64,000 bases of DNA from Streptomyces sp. Ncost-T10-10d (GTDB lineage Bacteria > Actinomycetota > Actinomycetes > Streptomycetales > Streptomycetaceae): assembly GCF_900091955.1 (NCBI RefSeq), contig NZ_FMDF01000182.1:186001-250000 (forward strand), read 5' to 3'. Under the pieces are notes generated by a model. The model made no database searches, was not told where the DNA came from, and saw only the letters and a program-made list of their open reading frames with translations. Positions 46,622 to 54,701 of the stretch are shown piece by piece. Every line of letters begins with the position of its first letter. Position 1 is the first letter of the stretch. The position numbers and the translations under genes were made by a program.

Positions 46622-46971
46622 CCTCCGGCCCCGGACGCCGTCTGATCCCCGCCTATCTGGTCACCGGCGGCCGGACCCGGCCCGCCGGTCCCGCGCTCGA
46701 CCGGCTCGCCGTGCTCGTACGCACCGACACGGACCTGCCCCCGGACACCGGCTCGGAACAGCGCAGGCTGTGCGAGCTGCTGGAACCGGGCGCGCTCACC
46801 GTCGTCGAATCCGCGGCCCACCTGGATCTGCCGGTCAGCGCCACCGTCTTCCTGGCCACGGACCTCGCGGCCGCCGGACATCTGCACACCCGACCGCCCA
46901 TCCCCAGCGCCGGGGAGATCGACCGGTCGCTCGTCGAGAGGCTGCTCGTTGGACTCCGCTCCCTCCACTGA
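46618..46971 (+). CDS. cvnC: Conservon DUF742 protein CvnC
   Basis: 117 residues, ATG within the cvnB stop (ATGA). A DUF742 protein with the usual RLIPAYLVTGGRTRP opening and a winged-helix-like middle (CELLEPGALTVVESAAHLDL). DUF742 proteins are always found in conservons, and their molecular role is unsettled. It overlaps cvnD by 23 bases. Confidence 0.93.
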   Translation: MTSGPGRRLIPAYLVTGGRTRPAGPALDRLAVLVRTDTDLPPDTGSEQRRLCELLEPGALTVVESAAHLDLPVSATVFLATDLAAAGHLHTRPPIPSAGEIDRSLVERLLVGLRSLH

Positions 46972-47563
46972 CCGGACCGGCATCGGCTATCTGCCGCCTG
47001 CCGCCCAAACCCTGATGAAGCTCGTCGTCACGGGTCCCTTCGGCGTGGGCAAAACCACCCTGATCCGTACGCTGTCGGAGATCGCCACGCTCCATACCGA
47101 AGAGGCGATGACCCAGTCCAGCACCCGGCTCGACGACACCGCAGGCATGCCGGACAAGACCACGACCACCGTCGCCATCGACTTCGGCCGGCTCACCGTC
47201 CTCGACGACCTGGTGCTCTACATGTTCGGCACGCCGGGCCAGCAGCGGTTCCTCCCTCTCTGGGAGGACATCGCACGCGGCGCACTCGGCGCTCTCGTCC
47301 TGGTCGACACCCGTCGGCTCGCCGACTCCTTCGCGGTCATGGACATGGTCGAGGAGCAGGGACTGCCGTACGCCGTTGCCGTCAACCGTTTCCCAGACGC
47401 CCCCGCCCACACCGACGAGGTCCTGCGCAAACACCTCGACCTCGCCCCCGAGACCCCGCTGGTGCAGTGCGACGCCCGCGAACGCCGCGGCAGCATCGAC
47501 GCACTGATCGCGCTCGCCGAGCATGTGCTGGCCGGAATGCCCCGGCCCGAGGACCCGTCATGA
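46949..47563 (+). CDS. cvnD: Conservon small GTPase CvnD
   Basis: 204 residues starting at a TTG (46949) inside the end of cvnC, preceded by GAGAGG. It is a Ras-like/MglA-like GTPase: P-loop GPFGVGKTT at residues 29-37, switch region around TVAIDFGRL, and G3 box FGTPGQQRF near residue 93-101, with VNRF in place of the NKxD guanine motif. The switch between GTP and GDP forms presumably relays a signal from CvnA. Stop overlaps the P450 start. Confidence 0.93.
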   Translation: MDSAPSTDRTGIGYLPPAAQTLMKLVVTGPFGVGKTTLIRTLSEIATLHTEEAMTQSSTRLDDTAGMPDKTTTTVAIDFGRLTVLDDLVLYMFGTPGQQRFLPLWEDIARGALGALVLVDTRRLADSFAVMDMVEEQGLPYAVAVNRFPDAPAHTDEVLRKHLDLAPETPLVQCDARERRGSIDALIALAEHVLAGMPRPEDPS

Positions 47564-48834
47564 CACCGCTCGTACAACCGCCGCAGCCCCTCGCGCTGTA
47601 CGGCCCGGACTTCGCAGCCGACCCGCAGAGCCACTACCGGCGCCTGCGTGAACACGGCCCCCTGGCCCCCGTCCGGCTCGCGCCCGGCATCGACGCCCTG
47701 CTGGTCACGGACTACCAGGCCGCAGTCGACCTGCTGCGCGACACCCACACCTTCACCAAGGACCCGCGCGCCTGGCAGGCCACCGTCCCCGACGACTCGC
47801 CGGTCCTGCCCATGCTCGGCTACCGGCCCACCGCACTCTTCAGCGACGGCGGCGTACACGCCCGTTACCGCGACGCCATCAACGACAGCCTCGCTCTGAT
47901 CGAGCCGCACGTCCTGCGGGCCGAGGTCGCCCGGGTCGCCCAGCGGCTCATCGGTGAATTCGCCGCCACCGGCAGCGGCGACCTGATCGCCCAGTACGCC
48001 CGACGACTCCCGGTACACGTCTTCGTCACCTGGTTCGGCGTACCGCCGGGCGACAGCGAACGCATCGTCAACGGCATCGCCGGCATGTTCAACTCCGCCG
48101 AGGACGCCGCCACCGCGTACGCCGACCTCGTCGAGGTCGTCACCGATCTGGTCGCCGACCGGCGTGCCCGGCCGCGCCGCGACCTCACTTCGTACCTCCT
48201 GGCCCACCCGGCCAAGCTCGACAACGACGAGACTGTGCGTCAGATCACTCTGATCATGAGCGCGGGCCACGATCCGACGACCAATCTGATCGGCAACGCG
48301 CTGCTGCACATGCTCACCGACGCGCGCTACGCAGGCTCGCTGCACGGCGGCGCGATGACGGCGCACGAGGCGATCAACGAGGTCCTCTGGCAGGATCCGC
48401 CACTGGCCAATTTCGCGGCCCACTACCCGCGCCACGACACGGAGTTCCACGGCGTCCGGCTGCGCGCCGGACAACTGCTCCTCGTCTCCTACGCCGCCGC
48501 CAACACCCAGTCCGTGCCCGACCTTTCGGACCCCGGGGTCCGCTCCGGAGCCAGTGCCCATCTGGCCTGGTCGGCCGGTCCGCACCGGTGCCCGGCGAAG
48601 CAGCCGGCGCTGCTCATCGCCATGACCGCGATCGAGCAGCTCACCAGTCAGCTGTGCGATGCAGAACTGGACGTTCCGGTCAGCGGACTGAAGTGGCGGC
48701 CGGGACCGTTCCACCGTGCTCTGGTACGGCTTCCGGTACGTTTCACGCCTGTCGACATGACTATGGAGACGGACCGGTACGACGCGGCCGAGGCTGCTTC
48801 GGACGGGCCGTCAGAGGTGTCGATCAGCCCGTGA
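47560..48834 (+). CDS. cvnE: Conservon cytochrome P450 CvnE, CYP157-like
   Basis: 424 residues; ATG overlaps the cvnD stop. The heme-ligand loop GPHRCPAK carries C344, and the I-helix reads SAGHDPTTN near residue 230. The K-helix motif that is ExxR in nearly all P450s reads E274-V-L-W277, so the Arg is replaced by Trp. Loss of ExxR is the known hallmark of the CYP157 family of Streptomyces, which is linked to conservons. A catalytic role is unproven; it may oxidise a small molecule signal or sense heme or redox state in the complex. Confidence 0.92.
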   Translation: MTPLVQPPQPLALYGPDFAADPQSHYRRLREHGPLAPVRLAPGIDALLVTDYQAAVDLLRDTHTFTKDPRAWQATVPDDSPVLPMLGYRPTALFSDGGVHARYRDAINDSLALIEPHVLRAEVARVAQRLIGEFAATGSGDLIAQYARRLPVHVFVTWFGVPPGDSERIVNGIAGMFNSAEDAATAYADLVEVVTDLVADRRARPRRDLTSYLLAHPAKLDNDETVRQITLIMSAGHDPTTNLIGNALLHMLTDARYAGSLHGGAMTAHEAINEVLWQDPPLANFAAHYPRHDTEFHGVRLRAGQLLLVSYAAANTQSVPDLSDPGVRSGASAHLAWSAGPHRCPAKQPALLIAMTAIEQLTSQLCDAELDVPVSGLKWRPGPFHRALVRLPVRFTPVDMTMETDRYDAAEAASDGPSEVSISP

Positions 48835-48929
48835 ACCGTGTCGGTGGTACGCCGAACGGGTGAGGGGCGAGAGAATTGCCCGATGAACAGCGAGCGCAAC
48901 GCCGACCGAAGCACAGACGGGGTGGTCCG

Positions 48930-49328
48930 GTGAGCAGGTACGACAGGTACGACGTCACGGACGAGCAGTGGGAGGGGCTTGCCCAGGTCGTACCTCTGCG
49001 CGGCCGCGACCAGTGGCCGTCCAGGGTCGATCACCGTACGGTCCCCGACGAGAGCGCGGCAGCCGAACAGCGGCGCCTCGTCGTGCTGCGGGTCCAGGTC
49101 TTCGCGGACGCGCGGGAAGTGGCGGAGTACCTGGTCGCACAGATCCCGGTGCTGCTCGATCTGACCAGCGCGGAGACGGATGTGGCCAAGCGCATCCTGG
49201 ACTTCACCAGCGGGGTGGTTTTCGGTCTGGGCAGCGGAATGCACCGGGTCGACCGGAACGTCTTCCTGCTGTCGCCGCTCGGCATGGAGGTCGAGGGGGT
49301 CACGGCGGCAGGTGTACCCGGGTCGTAG
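48930..49328 (+). CDS. SepF-like cell division protein
   Basis: 132 residues from a GTG at 48930 with a GGGGTGG ribosome site. A SepF/DUF552 domain fills residues 45-125: VLRVQVFADAREVAEYL, then PVLLDLTSAETDVAKRILDFTSGVVFGLGSGMHRV, ending in VFLLSP. SepF polymerises and ties FtsZ to the membrane. This copy is short and lacks the usual amphipathic N-terminal membrane helix and the division-gene context, so it is a secondary SepF paralogue of the kind Streptomyces has in several copies. Confidence 0.85.
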   Translation: MSRYDRYDVTDEQWEGLAQVVPLRGRDQWPSRVDHRTVPDESAAAEQRRLVVLRVQVFADAREVAEYLVAQIPVLLDLTSAETDVAKRILDFTSGVVFGLGSGMHRVDRNVFLLSPLGMEVEGVTAAGVPGS

Positions 49329-49421
49329 GAAGGCCGCCGGGGGCAGGGCGGGCGCGGCGATGGACGTCCTTCGATCGGGGCCCTGCGGTCGGTCTTCGCC
49401 TGCGGACCGTAGCCGCCGCGG

Positions 49422-49946
49422 ATGCGCGGCCCCGTACCCGCGGGCGACGGCCGGCTGCGCCGCGGCTGCGACAACCTCGCGGCGGTGCTGGAGCGCACGC
49501 ACACACAGGGCGCCCCACACCACGCCCGGCTGGTCGCGGCGGATCACGCCGGATGCGCGGGGCCGGTGACCGCACTCGGTGTCGAGCGGCTCGCGGACGG
49601 ATTGCTGCGCGCGACCATCCGGCGCGACGGGGGTCATGCGACGCCGGTCGGCCGGCTCGGCGACGGTGAGCTGAGGTATCCGGCGCTCACTCCGGTGCTG
49701 CTCACCGGCCCCGGGGTGCTGGCTGTGGATGCCGCGGGCGAGGTGCCGTCGGCCGTGCAGACCCTCACCGTGCCGGCCGACGGACTCGACCGCGACCTGG
49801 ACGGACGGCAGTTGCGCGGACTGCTGGATCCGGCGGTGTCGATCGGGGCGGCCGGGCATCTCAGGCTGGTGGGCACGGTCACGGAGCCGGGCGCGGTGCG
49901 AGCCCGGGAGACCGCCGGGGTGACGGTGGTAGACCTGAAGGCGTGA
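49422..49946 (+). CDS. Hypothetical protein
   Basis: 174 residues, not recognised. The composition is soluble and beta-rich, with segments PVTALGVERLADGLLRATI and LTPVLLTGPGVLAVDA. An in-frame stop lies at 49410, so the ATG at 49422 is the first possible in this frame; the lead residues are Arg/Gly-rich and not convincing, so the N-terminus may be elsewhere or lost. The stop overlaps the next start (GTGA), which shows co-translation with the MazG-like gene. Confidence 0.55.
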   Translation: MRGPVPAGDGRLRRGCDNLAAVLERTHTQGAPHHARLVAADHAGCAGPVTALGVERLADGLLRATIRRDGGHATPVGRLGDGELRYPALTPVLLTGPGVLAVDAAGEVPSAVQTLTVPADGLDRDLDGRQLRGLLDPAVSIGAAGHLRLVGTVTEPGAVRARETAGVTVVDLKA

Positions 49947-50311
49947 CAGAACTTGATGTACGTGCCCTGCAGCAACGGCTCGCCGCTTTCGCGGCTGCGC
50001 GGGACTGGGAGCAGTACCACACCCCGAAGAATCTGGCGGCGGCGCTGAGCGTCGAGGCGTCCGAACTGGTCGAAATCTTCCAGTGGTTGACGCCGGAGCA
50101 GTCGGCACGGGTGATGGAGACACCCGAGACGGCGCACCGGGTGGCCGACGAGGTCGCCGATGTTCTCGCTTATCTGCTTCAGTTCTGCGAGGTGTTGGGG
50201 ATCGACGCACTGACGGCGCTGGCGGAGAAGATCGACCGGAACGAGGCCCGATTCCCGGTGCCGGAGCGCCCGGACACCCTTGATTCGCCGGATCGTCACT
50301 CTTCGGAGTGA
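49943..50311 (+). CDS. MazG-like nucleotide pyrophosphohydrolase
   Basis: 122 residues; GTG overlaps the upstream stop. It has the all-alpha NTP pyrophosphatase (MazG/RS21-C6-like) layout: RDWEQYHTPKNLAAALSVEASELVEIF, with the metal-binding ExxE pair in SVEASELVE and the second site in VADEVADVLAYLL. These enzymes hydrolyse non-canonical or excess NTPs such as dCTP analogues to the monophosphate. The short dCTPase-like form with both acidic motifs intact should be active. Confidence 0.88.
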   Translation: MTELDVRALQQRLAAFAAARDWEQYHTPKNLAAALSVEASELVEIFQWLTPEQSARVMETPETAHRVADEVADVLAYLLQFCEVLGIDALTALAEKIDRNEARFPVPERPDTLDSPDRHSSE

Positions 50312-50435
50312 TCAACTTATTCACAGTCGACTTCGTGTCCACAGATTTCCGAATTCCCCTGGCTTTTCGGTACCGATTCCCTCACTGTGGGTAATGGATG
50401 AGTTGAGCGGCTTTTCGTACGGACGGGGGTAACGC

Positions 50436-50972
50436 ATGGAAGCGGAGCGGCTTGTGGGAGTCAGTCGGCGTGCTCTGGCGCAGAGCCGCTGCACACCGGA
50501 CATCATCGCCGAGGCATGGCAGGCCCAGGCGCTCGCTCAGGCGATCGGCAGCAGGCTGGCGGCGGACGGGCCCAAGGAGCTACGGGGAGAGGCGCGTGGG
50601 CTCAGCGAGATCGGTGGCAGGAGCGGCGGGGCGCTGGACCACCCGGCGGCGCGGGCCGGAGTGGCCCGGGCGGCGCAGCTCTCCGAGCTCGCCGAACCGA
50701 GGGCGACGCTGACGGGGCTGGGCACACTGCTCGGGGAGGTGGGGATGGCCCTGGTCGGGGTGGCCTGCGAGACCGACGAGCAGGGGCTCTACTGGCAGTG
50801 CATGGAGGCGATCGACGCGGCCGACGAGTCCATGGACCGGGTGCACGGAATGCTCCGGCGCCTCGACGAGCAGGACCGGGAGCGGCAGCAGGATCTGGAG
50901 CGGAGCCGGGAGCGGGACGGCCCCTACGGTGCGATCCGCGGACCGGCGGGCTCGGCGGCGGGCCGGCTGTGA
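50436..50972 (+). CDS. Hypothetical protein, DUF6099-like
   Basis: 178 residues with an ATG at 50436. The start MEAERLVGVSRRALAQSR and AEAWQAQALAQAIG resemble a small family confined to Streptomyces that I recall as DUF6099; this name is from memory. All-alpha, soluble, with a hydrophobic stretch near residue 91-107 (LTGLGTLLGEVGMALVG), and a charged RERQQDLERSRERD tail. No motif of function. Confidence 0.65.
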   Translation: MEAERLVGVSRRALAQSRCTPDIIAEAWQAQALAQAIGSRLAADGPKELRGEARGLSEIGGRSGGALDHPAARAGVARAAQLSELAEPRATLTGLGTLLGEVGMALVGVACETDEQGLYWQCMEAIDAADESMDRVHGMLRRLDEQDRERQQDLERSRERDGPYGAIRGPAGSAAGRL

Positions 50973-51108
50973 CCGCGCAGGATTCGGGGAGTGACGAGGG
51001 ACGGGACGGTGTACGGGACGGCCGTGGCCGTGGAGGGCTTCGGCAGTGGCGGCGCGTGGCAGGGAGAAGGAGGGGAGTGACCGGCATCCGGAGGTGCAGG
51101 ATGGATGC

Positions 51109-52031
51109 ATGGATCTTCGAATCTTCACCGAGCCCCAGCAAGGGGCCGACTACGACACCCTGCTCACCGTCGCCAAGGCGGCCGAAGACCTCGGATTCGA
51201 CGCCTTCTACCGCTCCGACCACTACCTCCGCATGGGGCCGGGGACGGGCTGCCCGGCCCGACCGACGCGTGGATCACCCTGGCCGGGCTGGCGCGCGAGA
51301 CCAAGCGGATCCGGCTCGGCACGCTGATGACCGCGGGGACCTTCCGGCTCCCCGGCGTGCTCGCCATCCAGGTCGCGCAGGTCGACCAGATGTCCGGCGG
51401 ACGCGTCGAGCTCGGCCTCGGCGCAGGCTGGTTCGAGGAGGAGCACAAGGCCTACGGCATTCCGTTCCCCAAGGAGAAGTTCGGCAGGCTGGAGGAGCAG
51501 TTGGAGATCGTCACCGGGCTCTGGGCGACCGAGATCGGCAAGACGTTCAGCTTCGACGGCACGTACTACCAGCTGACCGATTCGCCCGCGCTGCCCAAGC
51601 CGGCGCAGTCCAAGGTGCCGGTCCTGATCGGCGGTCACGGTGCGACACGCACACCGAGGCTGGCAGCGCAGTATGCGGACGAGTTCAATATTCCCTTCGC
51701 GTCGCTGGAGGACAGCGAGAAGCAGTTCGGCCGGGTCAAGGAGGCGGCGAAGGCGGCCGGCCGCGGACCGGACGACCTGGTGTACTCCAACGCCCTGGTG
51801 GTCTGCGTCGGCAAGAACGACGCCGAGGTGGCGCGGCGCGCCTCCGTCATCGGCCGTGAGGTGGCGGAGCTGAGGGCGAACGGGCTCGCGGGCTCACCCG
51901 CCGAGGTGGTCGACAAGATCGGCAGGTACGGCGCGATCGGGTCGTCCCGGATCTACCTCCAGGTCCTGGATCTGGACGACCTGGAGCACCTGGAGCTGAT
52001 CTCCTCCCAGGTCCAGTCCCAGTTCACCTGA
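51109..52031 (+). pseudogene. LLM-type F420-dependent oxidoreductase, frameshifted
   Basis: The reading starts at ATG 51109 as a luciferase-like monooxygenase (MDLRIFTEPQQGADYDTLL) and continues for 44 codons to a GGGG run at 51240-51243. There the family sequence (G-D-G-L-P-G-P-T-D-A-W) jumps to the next frame and stays intact to the TGA at 52029-52031, with LGAGWFEEEH and PVLIGGHG motifs of the F420 group. One missing G explains it. The whole would be about 308 residues and otherwise complete, so this is either a sequencing slip or a recent pseudogene. Confidence 0.85.
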
Positions 52032-52074
52032 GCCGGGAACCATCCCGGCTCACCTGAACCGGAACCATCCCGGC
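52025..52074 (+). repeat. Tandem repeat with hairpin at gene end
   Basis: Two copies of about 24-26 bases (52025-52050 and 52051-52074) beginning CACCTGA at the oxidoreductase stop. The first copy folds as a perfect 8-bp hairpin with a 4-base loop (52031-52050), acting as a possible terminator. Confidence 0.6.
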
Positions 52075-52152
52075 ATCCCGGCTCGCCCGAGTCAGAGGTC
52101 GGTCGCCGCTCACCCGAGCCAGGTCCGGGTCCGGCTCACGAGGGAGCCATCC

Positions 52153-53119
52153 ATGCAACCCGTCCGTTCAGCCAACGGTTCGCCCGCCCGCGCGCTCGAT
52201 CGTGCCCTCTTGGAGGGGACGGTCCTGCTCGACGGTGGTCTCTCCAATCAGTTGGAGGCGCAGGGCTGCGACCTGTCCGACGCTCTGTGGTCGGCCCGGC
52301 TGCTGGCCGACGGGCCGGGGCAGATCGAGGCCGCGCACACTGCCTATGCGCGGGCGGGTGCGCAGGTGCTCATCACGGCCAGTTACCAGGCGACCTTCGA
52401 GGGATTCGAGGGGCGGGGCGATAGGACGGGCCCAGGCGGCGGAGCTGTTCGCCCGCAGCGTGCGGCTGGCGCGGCGGGCCGCGGGTGCGGTGGAGCGGGA
52501 GATCTGGGTCGCCGCCTCGGTCGGCCCGTACGGGGCGATGCTGGCGGACGGCAGCGAGTACCGGGGCCGCTACGGGCTCTCCGTCCGGGAGCTGGAGCGG
52601 TTTCACCGGCCGCGGGTGGAGGCGCTGGCCGCCGCAGGGCCCGATGCGCTGGCGCTGGAGACGGTGCCGGACATCGACGAGGCCGAGGCGTTGCTGCGGG
52701 CGGTCGAGGGGTGCGGGCTGCCCGTCTGGCTCTCGTACAGCGTGGCGGGGGACCGGACCAGGGCGGGACAGTCGCTGGAGACGGCCTTCGCCGTCGCCTC
52801 GGGGCATGACCGTGTGCTGGCAGTCGGGGTGAACTGCTGTGATCCGGCGGACGCGGACCGGGCGGTGCGGGTGGCGGCGGAGGTGGCCGGGAAACCGGTC
52901 GTGGTCTATCCGAACAGCGGTGAGCGGTGGGATGCCGGCGGACGGGAGTGGACTGGTGCCCCCACCTTCGATCCGGCGAGAGTGCGGGCCTGGCAGGATG
53001 CCGGCGCCCGGCTGGTGGGCGGCTGCTGCCGGGTCGGCCCGGAGAGCATCGCGGAGCTGGCCTGGCTGCTCGGCGCAGCGACGGCAGGCGAAGGGAAAGG
53101 AGGGTCAACAGTGCCGTAG
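52153..53119 (+). pseudogene. mmuM: Homocysteine S-methyltransferase, frameshifted
   Basis: Begins at ATG 52153 with LLDGGLSNQLEAQG, typical of MmuM-type homocysteine S-methyltransferase, and runs to a GGGG run at 52415-52418. From there the family sequence continues in the next frame (AQAAELFARSVRLAR, then GVNCCDP and GGCCRVGP with the zinc-binding cysteines) to 53119. One extra G explains the shift. All zinc ligands are present, so the gene would be functional without it. With S-methylmethionine as donor it would make methionine. Confidence 0.87.
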
Positions 53120-53147
53120 ACAGATGAAAATACCTGGTGGGGGGCAA

Positions 53148-54701
53148 GTGAAGCGGACCATACTCGGACGTGTGTTCCTGACAATCAGCACGACCGGCAA
53201 CCCGGAACGTCCCGCGACCGATCTCGGCTTTCTGCTGCACAAGCATCCCGAGAAGGCGCAGACGTTCTCCACCTCCCACGGCTCCGCGCATGTCTTCTAC
53301 CCCGAGGCATCCGCCGAGCGCTGCACAGCGGGGCTCCTGCTGGAGGTGGATCCCGTGGCGCTGGTGCGGCGCGGCAAGGGCAAGGGCCGGGGCGGCGCCC
53401 CCGATGCGGCGCTCGCGCAGTACGTCAACGACCGTCCGTACGCGGCGTCCTCGCTGCTCTCCGTCGCTATGAGCACGGTGTTCAAGACCGCGCTGAATGG
53501 TGTGTGCCGCGCACTGCCCGAACGTGTACAGGCACCGCTTTCACTGAGGATCGAGGTGCCCGCACTGCCGGCGCGCGGCGGCGCGGAACTGGTGCGCAAG
53601 CTCTTCGGGCCGCTCGGGTGGGCGAGCGTGGACGCCGTGGCCGTACCTCTGGACGAGCAGTTCCCGGAGTGGGGGGACTCGCGGTACGTGCGGCTGGTGC
53701 TGGAAGGCGAGTTGCGGCTGGCGGACGCGTTGCGGCAGCTGTATGTCCTGCTGCCGGTGCTCGACGACGCCAAGCACTACTGGGTCGCACCGGACGAGGT
53801 GGACAAGCTGTTGCGCGCCGGTGAGGGCTGGCTGGCCGGTCACCCCGAGCAGAAGCTGATCACCAGCCGCTATCTGTCCCGCCGCTGGGGGCTGACCCGG
53901 CAGGCGATGCAGCGGCTCGAACTGGTGCGGCTCGCCGAGTCGGACGACCTGGACGTCGAGAGCATCGACAACGCGGTGGACGAGACGACCGACACCGAGG
54001 AGAAGCCGGTGCCGCTCGCCGAGCAGCGGCGCACCGCGATCCTCGACGCGCTGCGCACCGCCGGGGCGAGCCGGATTCTCGACCTGGGCTGCGGTCAGGG
54101 CCAGTTGGTGCAGGCACTGCTCAAGGACGTGGGCTTCACGGAGATCGTCGGCGTCGATGTCTCGATGCGCGCCCTCACCATTGCCTCACGACGGCTGAAG
54201 CTGGACCGGATGGGGGAGCGGCAGGCCGGACGGGTCACGCTTCAGCAGGGCTCGCTCACCTACACCGACAAGCGGCTCAAGGGGTATGACGCGGCCGTGC
54301 TCAGCGAGGTCATCGAGCACCTCGACCTGCCGAGGCTGCCGGCGCTGGAGTACGCCGTGTTCGGTTCGGCCCGACCGCGGACCGTGCTCGTCACGACGCC
54401 GAACGTCGAGTACAACGTCCGCTGGGAGACCCTTCCGGCCGGGCATGTGCGCCACGGCGACCACCGGTTCGAGTGGACCAGGGCCGAGTTCCGGGACTGG
54501 GCCCACGAGGTGGCGCAGCGGCATGGATACGGGGTTGATTTCGTGCCCGTGGGGCCCGATGACCCCGAGGTGGGGCCGCCCACGCAGATGGCTGTGTTCA
54601 CGATGACCGCGGCCGATGAGAGCAGGAACGAGAACGAGAGCAAGAACGAGTCCTGGCACGAGACTGCCAACGAGACCGAGAAGGGGGCCAAAGTCGCATG
54701 A
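53148..54701 (+). CDS. hen1: RNA 3'-terminal 2'-O-methyltransferase Hen1
   Basis: 517 residues; GTG at 53148 follows a GGTGGGGGG ribosome site (ATG 53124 in frame is an alternative). The N-terminal half (to about residue 270) is the bacterial Hen1 domain with TDLGFLLHKHP near its start; the C-terminal half is a SAM-dependent methyltransferase with DLGCGQGQLV near residue 308-317 and metal-binding LSEVIEHLD and HGDHRFEW motifs. It places a 2'-O-methyl group at the RNA break so the repaired RNA resists re-cutting by the same ribotoxin. The ATG of pnkp lies in its stop codon. The last 30 residues are Glu/Asn-rich. Confidence 0.93.
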   Translation: MKRTILGRVFLTISTTGNPERPATDLGFLLHKHPEKAQTFSTSHGSAHVFYPEASAERCTAGLLLEVDPVALVRRGKGKGRGGAPDAALAQYVNDRPYAASSLLSVAMSTVFKTALNGVCRALPERVQAPLSLRIEVPALPARGGAELVRKLFGPLGWASVDAVAVPLDEQFPEWGDSRYVRLVLEGELRLADALRQLYVLLPVLDDAKHYWVAPDEVDKLLRAGEGWLAGHPEQKLITSRYLSRRWGLTRQAMQRLELVRLAESDDLDVESIDNAVDETTDTEEKPVPLAEQRRTAILDALRTAGASRILDLGCGQGQLVQALLKDVGFTEIVGVDVSMRALTIASRRLKLDRMGERQAGRVTLQQGSLTYTDKRLKGYDAAVLSEVIEHLDLPRLPALEYAVFGSARPRTVLVTTPNVEYNVRWETLPAGHVRHGDHRFEWTRAEFRDWAHEVAQRHGYGVDFVPVGPDDPEVGPPTQMAVFTMTAADESRNENESKNESWHETANETEKGAKVA

